From positions 62,001 to 126,000 of the forward strand of contig UQDG01000001.1 of NCBI GenBank assembly GCA_900539695.1: 64,000 nt of DNA, read 5' to 3'. The notes below the pieces were generated by a model. It did not search any database, was not told where the DNA came from, and saw only the letters and a program-made list of their open reading frames with translations. This DNA is from an uncultured Oscillospiraceae bacterium. Its GTDB lineage: Bacteria; Bacillota; Clostridia; Oscillospirales; Ruminococcaceae. Positions 46,117 to 54,974 of this stretch are shown here, piece by piece. The translations under genes and the position numbers were made by a program. Numbering within the stretch: the stretch's first letter is position 1; every line of letters begins with the position of its first letter.

Positions 46117-46323
46117 TTAAGGGCTCCCCTGGAGGGGAGCTGTCACCGAAGGTGACTGAGGGGTGGCTACTTTAGCCGACCGCATTTGTGTGGATGCAAT
46201 TACTCTGCACATGGGCCACCCCTCACCCGCTGACGCGGGACCGCTTACGCGGCCGGGCCCCTCTGTCGCTTTGCGACATCTCCCCGCACAGCGGGGAGAC
46301 ACCCCTCAAGGGGAGCCATTCAA
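46117..46323. repeat. MITE-like repeat with GGCTCCCC ends
   Basis: About 205 bp. The left end GGGCTCCCCTGGAGGGGAGC and the right end ACCCCTCAAGGGGAGCC are inverted relatives. Internal palindromes include TCACCGAAGGTGA and GTCGCTTTGCGAC. It is non-coding and related to 19366-19545. Confidence 0.65.
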
Positions 46324-46350
46324 GTGAGCAACAATTTTCAAACTTCCCCC

Positions 46351-46384
46351 TTGACAATCTGGCGTACTACGCATATAATACACA
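46351..46384 (+). promoter_or_regulatory. gntR promoter with operator candidate
   Basis: Perfect TTGACA-17-TATAAT (46351-46356, 46374-46379). ATAATACACA (46375-46384) overlaps the -10 and recurs exactly at 46836-46845 just before the ABC permease gene, a candidate site for the GntR product. Confidence 0.75.
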
Positions 46385-46419
46385 TAAACCATCAATTTCC
46401 CAGGAAAGGAGGAGACAGC

Positions 46420-46800
46420 TTGGTCAACCTCAGCAATCTCCGGTTTGACGACCGCGCGCCGGTGTACCAGCAAATTGCCGAGTACCTGAAACGCCAAATC
46501 CTGCTGGGCACCGTGCAGGACGGCGACCCCATGCCCAGCCGCCGCGAGCTGGCCGCCCAGACCGGCATCAACCCCAACACCGCCCAAAAAGCCTACCGCT
46601 TGATGACCGAAGAAGGCTATGTCGTCACTGATGGCAACAGCGGCAGCTTTGTTCGGCTGACCCCCGCCCTGCGGGAACAAATCAGCGAGGAACTGACCCG
46701 CGGCCTGGTGGAGCAGTTCGTCACCCAGGCCAAGGCCAACCGGCTCAGCTACAAAAAGGTCATCGCCCTGGTCAGCGACCTTTGGGGCGACGAGGACTAA
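46420..46800 (+). CDS. GntR-family regulator (YtrA type)
   Basis: 126 residues from a TTG start 7 nt after AAAGGAGG; a longer in-frame start would include the promoter region and is unlikely. The winged helix-turn-helix (APVYQQIAEYLK, then PMPSRRELAAQTGINPNTA) is followed by only a short tail, as in YtrA-like regulators that control adjacent ABC exporters. The four following genes fit that picture. Confidence 0.9.
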   Translation: MVNLSNLRFDDRAPVYQQIAEYLKRQILLGTVQDGDPMPSRRELAAQTGINPNTAQKAYRLMTEEGYVVTDGNSGSFVRLTPALREQISEELTRGLVEQFVTQAKANRLSYKKVIALVSDLWGDED

Positions 46801-46862
46801 CGAAAACTTTTTTGTACCGTAAGCGTATTACAACAATAATACACAACACAAGGAGGTCCGCT

Positions 46863-47633
46863 ATGAAACACACCCTCACCCTTGCCGCGTGGAACTTCCG
46901 CCTGGCGCGGCGCAGCCTGCTGGCGCTGTGGGGCATCTTCGCTGCCCAGCAGCTGGCGCTGGTGGTCGTTCGCATCTGCTGGCAAGGCGCTGCCGGCATG
47001 GGACTGGCGTCCCATTATTACGTTACCATGCAAATTTTTGCCTATCTTGGGTTTTATCTGCTTACCGGTTTGGCGGCAGGGCTGGCCACCCACAACAGCC
47101 GCCGCGCCCGCAGCGGGTACACCTGGGCCACGCTGCCCGGCACTCCGGGGCAAAAGTTCGGGGCCAAGGCCATCACCATCGCCGCCGCCGAGGTCGTCTT
47201 TACCGCCTGGCAGTTTGTGTGGTACATCGTTGAATTTTACCCCGTCACCGCGCTGGAGGTCCACCTGGCCCGCAAGCTGTACGGCGCGGCCCTGCCGCCC
47301 GCCAACCTGTACGAGCAGGTCGTCGCCAACAACCTGCTTTCCCGCCTGCTGCCGCGCCGCCCCTTGCAGCTGGTGATCTTGCTGGGCATCCTGGCCCTGT
47401 CCGCCCTGCTGCTGGCCGCGCTGGATACCGTGCGTGGCTGGCGCAAGCTGCCTGTGTTCGCCGTCGGTCTGCTGTGCGCCTGGCAGTGCTTCTACCTGGT
47501 GACCGTTGAACAGCACCCCGAGTGGATGTTCACCTCTGCAAGCCGCAACGTTGCCATGGCTCTCGCCGCCGTGCTGGCCGTCCTCACCGTGTGGTGGGCA
47601 GTGCGCAGCATCCGCCGCGGCGAAACCTGCTGA
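46863..47633 (+). CDS. ABC-2-type membrane protein of the GntR operon
   Basis: 256 residues behind AAGGAGGT. Six hydrophobic spans can be seen (about 17-35, 50-72, 95-115, 165-182, 190-208 and 220-240). It is likely the membrane subunit for the ATPase encoded at 49084. No substrate indication. The ATAATACACA site precedes it by about 18 nt. Confidence 0.7.
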   Translation: MKHTLTLAAWNFRLARRSLLALWGIFAAQQLALVVVRICWQGAAGMGLASHYYVTMQIFAYLGFYLLTGLAAGLATHNSRRARSGYTWATLPGTPGQKFGAKAITIAAAEVVFTAWQFVWYIVEFYPVTALEVHLARKLYGAALPPANLYEQVVANNLLSRLLPRRPLQLVILLGILALSALLLAALDTVRGWRKLPVFAVGLLCAWQCFYLVTVEQHPEWMFTSASRNVAMALAAVLAVLTVWWAVRSIRRGETC

Positions 47634-47650
47634 AAGGGAAGTGACCTGCT

Positions 47651-49087
47651 ATGAAAGAAACGAAAACTAAAAAATCTACTTATCTGCGTAACTTTATCAT
47701 TGCTATCGCCCTATCGGCGGCCATCCTTGCCGCTGGTGCCCTGTGGGTGCTGCTGGGCTGGCGCAGCGCGCTGGACATCACCCTCACCGACCTGGCAGGC
47801 GACCCCGCCGCCCTGCGCGGCTTCACGATGCGCGGCCAGAGCTACTTCGACACCGCCCACACCTACTGGGACCTGCACGATGGCTACCTGGACACCAGCT
47901 TTGCCCTTGACCCCGACGAGAGCGACGACCGGTACCGCTACAGTGCGTGGGGGGCATCTCACACGACTTTTTACGCTGTAACGCCGGAAACGCGCGACGA
48001 AGTAAACGCCGCCGCCCAGCGCGTACAGGTGTATGACGACAACTGGCAGATGCAAAGCACCGCGTCCCACTTCCGCGTGATGGCCGAAATCAGCATGGGC
48101 AGCGATCTTCTCCGCGTGGCCCTGCGGGACGTGGTGCTGGATGCGCCCATCTCGGTAAGCGCCAACGCCGAGGTGTCCACCTATCTGAACAGCTTCAGCG
48201 TCAGCTATGATTACACGGCCGATTTTTCCGACGAAGTGGAGGATAGCAACACCGATTACCGCTACATTGCCGGGCAAATTTTCTCGCTGGGCGACGGCCG
48301 GGGCCTTGCCTGGCGGTATACCGTTGCCGACCGCAAGGCCGGGCTGTACAAGGCCACCCCCATCAGCTATGACGACCTCGCCGCTCTGCCTGCCGACGGC
48401 AAAGTCGGCGACCGCGACGTGCTTTGCGCCACCACCGAGTTCGGCACGCTGGAACCGTTCTACTGCCCCGAAAACGCCCGACAGGTGGTCTGCGGCCTGC
48501 CAATGGATGACGGCCTGACGCTCTGCGTTTACCTTGACCCGCTGAACAAGGCCTGCGCCGACCTGGTCAACGCGGCGGGGGAGCAGGTGGACCATGTCGA
48601 CCTGGGCATCGAGGGCGGCAACGGTGATTTTTCGGTGACCGTGCTGCCCCGCACCACCGACCGCGACGCCGTGCTGAAAGTCGACTACGGCAGTACGCTT
48701 GTGGCCCTGCGTGTGCAGGATGGCAAGTTTATCTTGAACAAAAGCCTCTCCATAGAGGGCAACATCGACCTGAACAGCGTTGACCTCTACATGCGCAACG
48801 CCGAGGACGCCGTGCTGAACACCGCCGGTGATGCGCTGCTCATCGCCACGCCCGAATACACCACCGTGGGTGATGCCAACGCCGAAAATAGCTACAACAT
48901 CTACCAGACCGGCACGCTGCTGCTGGTCTATCCACTGGATGGCAGCGCCCTGCGCTACCGCGGCCGCCTGGACAACGGCGCCGACCGCGACTGGGGCGGG
49001 CAGCTGGGCGAAAACTATTACAGCTGGCCCGCGCACCACTATATGAACTACGAACTTTACGAGAAGGACAGGGAGAAACGGCTATGA
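47651..49087 (+). CDS. Exported anchored protein of the GntR/ABC operon
   Basis: 478 residues. A short basic start (MKETKTKKSTYLRNF) leads to one hydrophobic helix (about 14-36). The rest is a large acidic domain, predicted outside, with many Asp and Tyr. No conserved motif is recognised. It starts 17 nt after the permease gene and overlaps the ATPase start by 4 nt (ATGA), so it is co-translated with the transporter and probably works with it. Confidence 0.65.
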   Translation: MKETKTKKSTYLRNFIIAIALSAAILAAGALWVLLGWRSALDITLTDLAGDPAALRGFTMRGQSYFDTAHTYWDLHDGYLDTSFALDPDESDDRYRYSAWGASHTTFYAVTPETRDEVNAAAQRVQVYDDNWQMQSTASHFRVMAEISMGSDLLRVALRDVVLDAPISVSANAEVSTYLNSFSVSYDYTADFSDEVEDSNTDYRYIAGQIFSLGDGRGLAWRYTVADRKAGLYKATPISYDDLAALPADGKVGDRDVLCATTEFGTLEPFYCPENARQVVCGLPMDDGLTLCVYLDPLNKACADLVNAAGEQVDHVDLGIEGGNGDFSVTVLPRTTDRDAVLKVDYGSTLVALRVQDGKFILNKSLSIEGNIDLNSVDLYMRNAEDAVLNTAGDALLIATPEYTTVGDANAENSYNIYQTGTLLLVYPLDGSALRYRGRLDNGADRDWGGQLGENYYSWPAHHYMNYELYEKDREKRL

Positions 49088-49803
49088 TCGAGGTAAAAAA
49101 TCTGCAAAAGACCTACCGCAGCCACGGCCAGACCGTGGGCCTGCTGGGGGCGGACTTCACCGTGCCGGACGGGCAGATCGTGGGCGTATTGGGGGAGAAT
49201 GGCGCCGGAAAAACCACGATGCTGCGCTGCATTGCCGAGCTGCTGCCCCACAAGGGCACGGCGCTGCTGGACGGCAGACCGGCGGGCGAACAGTATGGGC
49301 GCATCAGCTACATCACCGGCGAGGGCAGCTATTACCCCGCGCTGACGGTGGCCGCCTACGGCCAGCTGCTGGCCGACCTGCACCCGGCGTTTGACCCCGC
49401 GCGGTACGCGAAGTTTTTGGAGTTTTTCAGCCTGCACGGGTCGGATGTCATCGGGCATCTCTCCACCGGCCAGCGCGCCCGGGTGGAGCTGGCCGCGGGC
49501 TTTGCCAAGCGGGTGCCCTACTACCTGATGGACGAGCCGTTTTTGGGCAAAGACCCCTTTACACGGCGGGACTTCATCAAGCTGATGAGCGCCACCCTCA
49601 CCGGCGGCGAAACGCTGCTGCTCTCGACCCATTATATCGAGGACGTGGACCATTTCCTCGACCGTGCGTTGATTTTGCACGATGGCCGCATTGCCGAGGA
49701 CCTGATGCTGGACACCCTCACCCCCGGTGACACCCTGCTGAACCACATGGCCCAAGCCTGCCACTGGGACCCCAAGCGGTATTTGGAGTTTGAGGAAGAA
49801 TAG
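49084..49803 (+). CDS. ABC transporter ATPase (YtrB-like)
   Basis: 239 residues. Walker A GENGAGKTT (about 38-46), signature LSTGQRARVELA (about 124-135), Walker B YYLMDEPF and the H-loop STHYIEDVDH are present. This is the size of YtrB/CcmA-type subunits regulated by short GntR proteins. In this operon order (GntR, permease, exported protein, ATPase) a cell-envelope stress or peptide-efflux role is plausible but unproven. Confidence 0.93.
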   Translation: MIEVKNLQKTYRSHGQTVGLLGADFTVPDGQIVGVLGENGAGKTTMLRCIAELLPHKGTALLDGRPAGEQYGRISYITGEGSYYPALTVAAYGQLLADLHPAFDPARYAKFLEFFSLHGSDVIGHLSTGQRARVELAAGFAKRVPYYLMDEPFLGKDPFTRRDFIKLMSATLTGGETLLLSTHYIEDVDHFLDRALILHDGRIAEDLMLDTLTPGDTLLNHMAQACHWDPKRYLEFEEE

Positions 49804-49811
49804 CAGAAAAT

Positions 49812-49848
49812 AAAAAAGCTGCAGCCCATACAAGCTGCAGTTTTTTTC
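49812..49848. terminator. Two-way terminator after the ABC ATPase gene
   Basis: AAAAAA-G-CTGCAG pairs with CTGCAG-TTTTTT around a 10-nt loop. A and T tracts flank it on both sides, serving the converging mtnN gene as well. Confidence 0.75.
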
Positions 49849-49873
49849 TGTGCAAAACGGAATGGCTCCGGCG

Positions 49874-50557
49874 TTACGCGCTCTCAATCATCCGCGTCAC
49901 AATTTCCGTCGCGGTCTTGACGTACTCGGTGATGCTGAACTGCTTGACCACCAGCACCTCATACCCGCTCTCGTCGGCGTTGTCGCTCATGGCGCGCAGG
50001 ATAACGCAGGGCACGCCGTTGCGGCCGGCGATCTGGCTCACGGCAGCGCCTTCCATCTCCACGCAGTCAGGGTGGCACTTTTCCTCGATGGTTTTCTTCG
50101 TAGCTGCGTCACCTACAAAGGTGTCGCCGGTGGCGATCTTGCCCGCAATGGCCTTCACGCCGCAGGCTTCGCAGGCATCCAGCGCGGCCTGTACCAGCGC
50201 GGGGTCGCCGTGGTACTCGGTCTGGAACGGGGCGCTCTGGGCGATCATGCTCAGCTCGGCGTCGTGGTAGACTACGGTCTCGCCTACGCAGACATCACCG
50301 ATGCCGATTTTGCTCGTCATATTGCCGGCAATGCCGCTGAAAATCAACTTATCAATGTTATATTTTGTGCAAAGCACCTGCACGGTGCTGGCGGCGTTGG
50401 CCTTGCCCATACCGGCGCAGCACACCACCACCTGCTTGCCCTGCAGGGTGCCGCAGTGGTACTCCACCCCGGCGTAGTTCTCTTTGGTCACATCGGCCAG
50501 CTGGGCACACAGCTGGTCCACTTCGTCGGGCATAGCGCCCATAATGCCAATAATCAT
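49874..50557 (-). CDS. mtnN: 5'-methylthioadenosine/S-adenosylhomocysteine nucleosidase
   Basis: 227 residues. IGIMGAMPDEVDQL at the start, VCCAGMGKANAA, FSGIAGNM, CVEMEGAAVSQIA (purine/ribose-contacting Glu) and the catalytic Asp in RAMSDNAD are family features. It removes adenine from MTA and SAH, feeding the methyl and methionine cycle. It is 16 nt downstream of ychF on the same strand. Confidence 0.95.
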   Translation of the reverse strand: MIIGIMGAMPDEVDQLCAQLADVTKENYAGVEYHCGTLQGKQVVVCCAGMGKANAASTVQVLCTKYNIDKLIFSGIAGNMTSKIGIGDVCVGETVVYHDAELSMIAQSAPFQTEYHGDPALVQAALDACEACGVKAIAGKIATGDTFVGDAATKKTIEEKCHPDCVEMEGAAVSQIAGRNGVPCVILRAMSDNADESGYEVLVVKQFSITEYVKTATEIVTRMIESA

Positions 50558-50573
50558 CGTTGTATCTCCAATT

Positions 50574-51704
50574 TTACACGTTGAACAGGAACTCGATCAC
50601 GTCGCCGTCGTTGACAACGTACTCTTTGCCCTCGGTGCGCTGCAGGCCCTTGGCCTTGACGGCGGCGTAGTTGAAGTCGGCGTCCTCCAGGTCCTTGTAG
50701 GCGATGACCTGCGCACGGATGAAGCCGCGCTCGAAGTCGCTGTGGATCTTACCGGCTGCCTGGGGGGCCTTGGTGCCGCGCTTGATGGTCCAGGCGCGGC
50801 ATTCTTTCTTGCCATCGGTCAAGAAGCTGATGAGTCCCAGCAGCTCGTAGCTGGCCTTGATAAGCTTGTCCAGACCCGTGGATTCAATGCCCATTTCCTG
50901 CAGGAACGCGATTTTTTCCTCCTGGGTGGAACCGGCGATGTCCTCCTCGGTCTTGGCGCAGATGGGGATAGCCTGGGCGTTTTCCTCCTTGGCGCGGGCG
51001 GCGACCAGGGGATAGTAGGGGTTCTCGTCCAGGCCGCCCAGCAGGTCGTCCTCGCCCACGTTGCAGGCGTAGATGACCGGCTTGGCGGAGAGCAGGCCCA
51101 GCTCCTTGCGGGTGGCCTTCACAGCGTCGTCGCTCTCGTCAAAGGCGAAGCTGCGGGCGGGCTTGCCGGCTTCCAGCCAGGCAGCCAGGTCGGCCAGCCA
51201 GGCAGCCTCGGCGGCTGCGGCCTTATTGCCGGTCTTGGCAGCTTTCTGCTGGCGGCCCAAACGGTTGCTTACGACCTCCAGGTCAGCCAAAATCAGCTCC
51301 AGGTCGATGGCGTCAATGTCGCGGATGGGGTCAACGCTCTCGGGCTTGTTCACGTCCTCGACCACATGGATGATGTTGTCATCGTCAAAGCAGCGCACCA
51401 CGTGCACGATGGCGTCGCACTCGCGGATGTGGCCCAGGAACTTGTTGCCCAGGCCGGCGCCCTGGCTGGCGCCCTTGACAAGGCCTGCAATGTCGACAAA
51501 TTCCACGATAGCAGGCGTCTTTTTGTCGGTCTCCCAAATCTCGGCCAGCTTGTCCAGCCGCGGGTCGGGCACCGGCACAATGCCGGAGTTCGGCTCAATG
51601 GTGCAGAAAGGATAGTTCGCCGCCTGCGCGTTCTGTGTGCTGGTCAGCGCATTAAAAAGGGTGGATTTGCCTACATTAGGAAGGCCCACGATACCTAATT
51701 TCAT
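50574..51704 (-). CDS. ychF: YchF/OLA1-type P-loop ATPase
   Basis: 376 residues. G1 loop GLPNVGKSTLFNAL at the N-terminus, VEFVDIAGLVKGAS (G3 region), a coiled-coil insertion around 190-230 and the C-terminal TGS domain ending VVNDGDVIEFLFNV. YchF binds ATP better than GTP and associates with ribosomes. The integrase of the mobile element ends only 83 bp before its start codon. I see no convincing promoter in that gap, so its expression may now depend on element sequence. Confidence 0.95.
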   Translation of the reverse strand: MKLGIVGLPNVGKSTLFNALTSTQNAQAANYPFCTIEPNSGIVPVPDPRLDKLAEIWETDKKTPAIVEFVDIAGLVKGASQGAGLGNKFLGHIRECDAIVHVVRCFDDDNIIHVVEDVNKPESVDPIRDIDAIDLELILADLEVVSNRLGRQQKAAKTGNKAAAAEAAWLADLAAWLEAGKPARSFAFDESDDAVKATRKELGLLSAKPVIYACNVGEDDLLGGLDENPYYPLVAARAKEENAQAIPICAKTEEDIAGSTQEEKIAFLQEMGIESTGLDKLIKASYELLGLISFLTDGKKECRAWTIKRGTKAPQAAGKIHSDFERGFIRAQVIAYKDLEDADFNYAAVKAKGLQRTEGKEYVVNDGDVIEFLFNV

Positions 51705-51787
51705 ATTTCTCCATATCTCCTTTATTATCGTTGTTTTTTGTTACCGGATTTGGGGTTTTACCCCCATTTTACCCCCATTTTCGAGGT

Positions 51788-52978
51788 TTACCCCTTTTTC
51801 TCACTATCAGCTGCCTCAAAAAGACGCACGGCGTTCTGCATTGAATCATCAGAAACATGGACGTATTTGTCCATCGTCGTCTTGATACTGGCGTGCCCCA
51901 GCAGCTGCTGCAAGACCTTGGGCTGCATGCCGCGCTCAATCGCGCGGGTAGCATACGTATGGCGCAGCGCATGCATCCCAAAGGGAGCAATGCCGGCTTT
52001 TTCGCACAGCTTATAGAGGTGGGTGTCATAGGAACTGTTCTTAATCGGCTCACCGGTTCGATAGTTTACAAAGACCAAATCGTGCATGCAGAAGTACATC
52101 TGCCTTCCGGTACGGCGATCTGTGTATTCCAGAATCTGCTGCAACGTGGGCGACTCTTTACGGGTCAAGCGCTCATCATAGCAGCTCTTCAAAATACGAT
52201 ATGCGGTATCGGTCAAGGGGATAGTGCGGTAGCTTTTCACCGTTTTGGGAGGCCCGGCACGCCAGTACTTGAAGTGGTGGCGGTACTCCAAACTTTTATT
52301 GACGGTAAGAGTACGCTTCTTCCAGTTGATGGCATCCCAAGTCAAACCAATCAGTTCACCCGTGCGCAGCCCGGTTTCCAGCAGCAGTGCATATTGCCGG
52401 TAGTTGTGAGAATCCTTGGCTACGGCAAGGAAGCGCTTCTGTTCCTCAACGGAAAGGTAGCGAATATCGTCCACTGCACGGACCGGCTTGTTATAGCGCA
52501 CGCCATTCATCGGATGTTTGACGATAATATCGTTCATCACAGCAGATTTGAACATGGTACCCATAGCAATGTAAGTCTGACGGATTGTAGAACCGGCGTA
52601 AGTACTTTCCATGCGGTTCAGAATAATCTGGCAGTGCATCGGCTTTACGTCGCCCATGCACATGGTTCCAATCAGTGGCTGAACATTTCTCTTATAGCGT
52701 TCCGTATAGTTGCGGATGCAGTTCGGGGAAAGGTTACAGATGATGTTCGTGATCCAGTAGTCAAACCAGTTGTCTACGGACATGTCAGAGTTGCAGGTAA
52801 TGACGTGATGACGCAATTCGTATTTCGTATCGGCAAGCCAATTCTTGGCTTCAGGCAGCGACTTGAAATATTTTTCTCGCCGCTCCCCGTCTTTGGTATA
52901 GTATCTTGCGGAATATAACCCGTCCTTTCTTTGGCGTATGCCTTTTCCGCATTCTTTTCGCTTTAGGCTTTTACCCAT
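51788..52978 (-). CDS. int: Tyrosine recombinase / integrase (Tn916-like)
   Basis: 396 residues from the ATG behind GGAAAGGAG. It has an N-terminal AP2-like arm-binding domain (GIRQRKDGLYSARYYTKDGE), a SAM-like core-binding domain (about 75-170) and a catalytic domain with Arg in ETGLRTGEL (about 205), HALRH (about 333-337), the GHASIKTT box and the nucleophile Tyr in DKYVH (about 372). It mediates integration and excision of the element. It lies outermost, facing the junction, as usual. Confidence 0.95.
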   Translation of the reverse strand: MGKSLKRKECGKGIRQRKDGLYSARYYTKDGERREKYFKSLPEAKNWLADTKYELRHHVITCNSDMSVDNWFDYWITNIICNLSPNCIRNYTERYKRNVQPLIGTMCMGDVKPMHCQIILNRMESTYAGSTIRQTYIAMGTMFKSAVMNDIIVKHPMNGVRYNKPVRAVDDIRYLSVEEQKRFLAVAKDSHNYRQYALLLETGLRTGELIGLTWDAINWKKRTLTVNKSLEYRHHFKYWRAGPPKTVKSYRTIPLTDTAYRILKSCYDERLTRKESPTLQQILEYTDRRTGRQMYFCMHDLVFVNYRTGEPIKNSSYDTHLYKLCEKAGIAPFGMHALRHTYATRAIERGMQPKVLQQLLGHASIKTTMDKYVHVSDDSMQNAVRLFEAADSEKKG

Positions 52979-53063
52979 AGTGGACTCCTTTCCAAAGCGG
53001 GAATCCAACGCGATACTGAAATTATAGCACATGAAATCCCTATTTTCAACGGCATTACCTCTC

Positions 53064-53267
53064 TTAAATAATCAGCTTGCTGCTGATGTAGGCTTCAAAT
53101 TCTTTGCGTTTGACCAATTTCTTTGACCCTACATACAACACGAAAGGACAGTTGGGTTGTTTGAGCATGGCATCGATTTTGTTGATGCCGATATTGCTGT
53201 ATTCAGATGCTTCCTTAATGGAAAGCGTCAGCTTCAGATGAATGGGTACACTTTCGGAATCTCGCAT
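53064..53267 (-). CDS. xis: Excisionase-like protein
   Basis: 67 residues. LTLSIKEASEYSNIGINKI and the C-terminal KKLVKRKEFEAYI resemble Tn916 Xis (SIxEASxYxxIGxNKI and KRKxFE). It is located just upstream of the integrase gene on the same strand, the standard xis-int order. It would bend DNA to favour excision. Confidence 0.85.
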   Translation of the reverse strand: MRDSESVPIHLKLTLSIKEASEYSNIGINKIDAMLKQPNCPFVLYVGSKKLVKRKEFEAYISSKLII

Positions 53268-53446
53268 AATAAATGTCTCCTATTGCCTTTGTGGTGTCAG
53301 CTTTTCTTCGCGCGCGTGACAGCATCGATTTAAGAAATAAATCTTGCTGTATTCTAATTTTAATAGGAAAAACAACGATGGTATATACAAAAGCTGCGCG
53401 GATGTAATGTGGACACTATGCTTTTATCATGCAAAATCTCACCATC

Positions 53447-53476
53447 TTGACAGGGCGGACATTCTTGTGCTATACT
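53447..53476 (+). promoter_or_regulatory. Promoter of leader A
   Basis: TTGACA (53447-53452), 18-nt spacer and TATACT (53471-53476). The stretch 53268-53446 before it contains no gene that I can support. Confidence 0.75.
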
Positions 53477-53482
53477 CCACCT

Positions 53483-53747
53483 GTAAATGATTTTTGTGCC
53501 TTGCGCACACGCTGTTTAAGTTTGTAATTCGTGCCAGCAGCCTTGTCCTGCCTGTTTTGGGTGGGCGCTGCCGGCACTTTTCTTTTTATACGGGGTGGAA
53601 AACACCCAACCATAGCGAGAAGGATCGTGGTTCACGGTTTGCCGTGAACATCAGGCATTGCCTGCGGTCATTCTCGCTTTTTTTATTTTGTTTCAAGGCC
53701 AATCGGCTTTGAGAAATACATTCTATATAGGAAAGGTGGAACACCAA
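53483..53747 (+). ncRNA. Structured leader RNA A of the element
   Basis: Three hairpins in order. GTGCC-A-GCAGC..GCTGC-C-GGCAC (53531-53577) has a T-rich tail. A long AGCGAGAA..TTCTCGCT stem (53614-53678) is followed by seven T. TTTCAAGGCC-AATC-GGCTTTGAGAAA (53691-53716) precedes the ribosome site. The first two look like tandem terminators. A homologous leader occurs at 62798-63051 with the same three hairpins and compensating changes. No known family recognised. Confidence 0.65.
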
Positions 53748-53897
53748 ATGAATGAACAGGCAAGACCCAAGGCAATCGCACGGCGCATCACGCGCCCGCG
53801 CAAGGCAAGACCCATCCCGCGCAATTTGCAGTATCGGCTGTACCATCTGCGTACCCGCCCCAAGCGCCCCTATCGCCAGCGCGAGAGGAGGGGCTGA
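53748..53897 (+). CDS. Small Arg-rich protein, unknown function
   Basis: 49 residues from the ATG behind GGAAAGGTGG; about one third are Arg or Lys (ARRITRPRKARPIPRN). No motif is recognised. It ends 2 nt before the YqaJ gene, so it is the first gene of that operon. A nucleic-acid-binding role is only a guess from charge. Confidence 0.6.
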   Translation: MNEQARPKAIARRITRPRKARPIPRNLQYRLYHLRTRPKRPYRQRERRG

Positions 53898-53899
53898 AG

Positions 53900-54955
53900 A
53901 TGCCGGAACACATACGGCAGGAACCTAAGGTTCTGGTCAGCACCGAAAACCTCACCGAGCAGGAATGGCTGGCATACCGCAGGCGGGGGATAGGCGGCAG
54001 CGATGTCGCCGCAATCTTCGGCATTTCTCCGTTTCGCACTGCCCGCGACCTGTACGACGACAAGCTGAACATTGCTTCGGCTGCCGATGATGCAGGCAAC
54101 TGGGTAGCGCTGGAAATGGGGCATCTGCTGGAACCGCTGGTCGCCCGGATTTTCGCCAAGAAAACCGGGTTGGAGGTTTTCCAGATCAAGAAAATGTTCC
54201 AACACCCGCAGTATCCCTTCATGCTGGCAGATGTAGACTACTTTGTCCGCCTGCCAAACGGAAAAATTGCGATTCTGGAAATCAAAACGACCAACTACAA
54301 CGCAAAAGACCACTGGTGGAAGGACGGCGAGGAATGTGTTCCCGTCTACTACGAAACACAGGGACGCCACTACATGACCGTTATGGACATCGACGAAATC
54401 TTCTATTGCTGTCTGTATGGCAACAATGAGGACGAAGTCATTATCCGCCACCTGTACCGCGACCGGGAGTACGAACAGGAGATGATCTATCTGGAACGCG
54501 AGTTCTGGCACGATCACATCCTGACCCGCATCCCGCCGCCCTACACCGAGGACGGCAGCCTGATCCTAGAAAGTCTGCGCCGCCGTCTGGGTGCTGCCGA
54601 CAAAACCATCCCGGCCATTCAGCTCGACAATGACCTGTCCGCCACCATGCTGCGATACCTCCGCCTACAGGAGCAAAAGCAGCAAGTGGAAACGCAGGCA
54701 AAAACGCTGGACACAGAAATGCAGCGGCTGAAAGGTCAGATGGTTGCCAAACTGGACGGCAGCTGCATGGCGATGGGGGAGTACGGCGGTACACAGTACA
54801 CAATCAGCTACAACCCCGTCAGCCGGACAGGCATCACGAAAGACAATCTCCAAAAGATGAAACTGCTGCACCCGGATATTTATGACGAGTACGTCACGGT
54901 GTCGGAATCGCGGCGATTCAGCATCAAGGCAAAAGCGGCGGACGAAGCCGCCTGA
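53900..54955 (+). CDS. YqaJ-type viral recombinase nuclease
   Basis: 351 residues. RRRGIGGSDVAAIFGISPF, Glu in MGHLLEPLVARIF, Asp in MLADVDYFV and the EIKTTNYNAKDHWW segment give the PD-(D/E)XK nuclease core of the YqaJ/lambda-exonuclease family. A coiled-coil (about 250-285) leads to a C-terminal extension. It would resect DNA ends for recombination, but no RecT-like annealing protein is evident next to it. Confidence 0.88.
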   Translation: MPEHIRQEPKVLVSTENLTEQEWLAYRRRGIGGSDVAAIFGISPFRTARDLYDDKLNIASAADDAGNWVALEMGHLLEPLVARIFAKKTGLEVFQIKKMFQHPQYPFMLADVDYFVRLPNGKIAILEIKTTNYNAKDHWWKDGEECVPVYYETQGRHYMTVMDIDEIFYCCLYGNNEDEVIIRHLYRDREYEQEMIYLEREFWHDHILTRIPPPYTEDGSLILESLRRRLGAADKTIPAIQLDNDLSATMLRYLRLQEQKQQVETQAKTLDTEMQRLKGQMVAKLDGSCMAMGEYGGTQYTISYNPVSRTGITKDNLQKMKLLHPDIYDEYVTVSESRRFSIKAKAADEAA

Positions 54956-54974
54956 CAAAGAAGGGAGCGTGCCT

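Noticed and set aside
53494..53712. A 72-codon open frame across leader A
   Set aside because: It runs through the hairpins and T-runs of the leader, has no ribosome site, and the homologous leader B has no matching frame.
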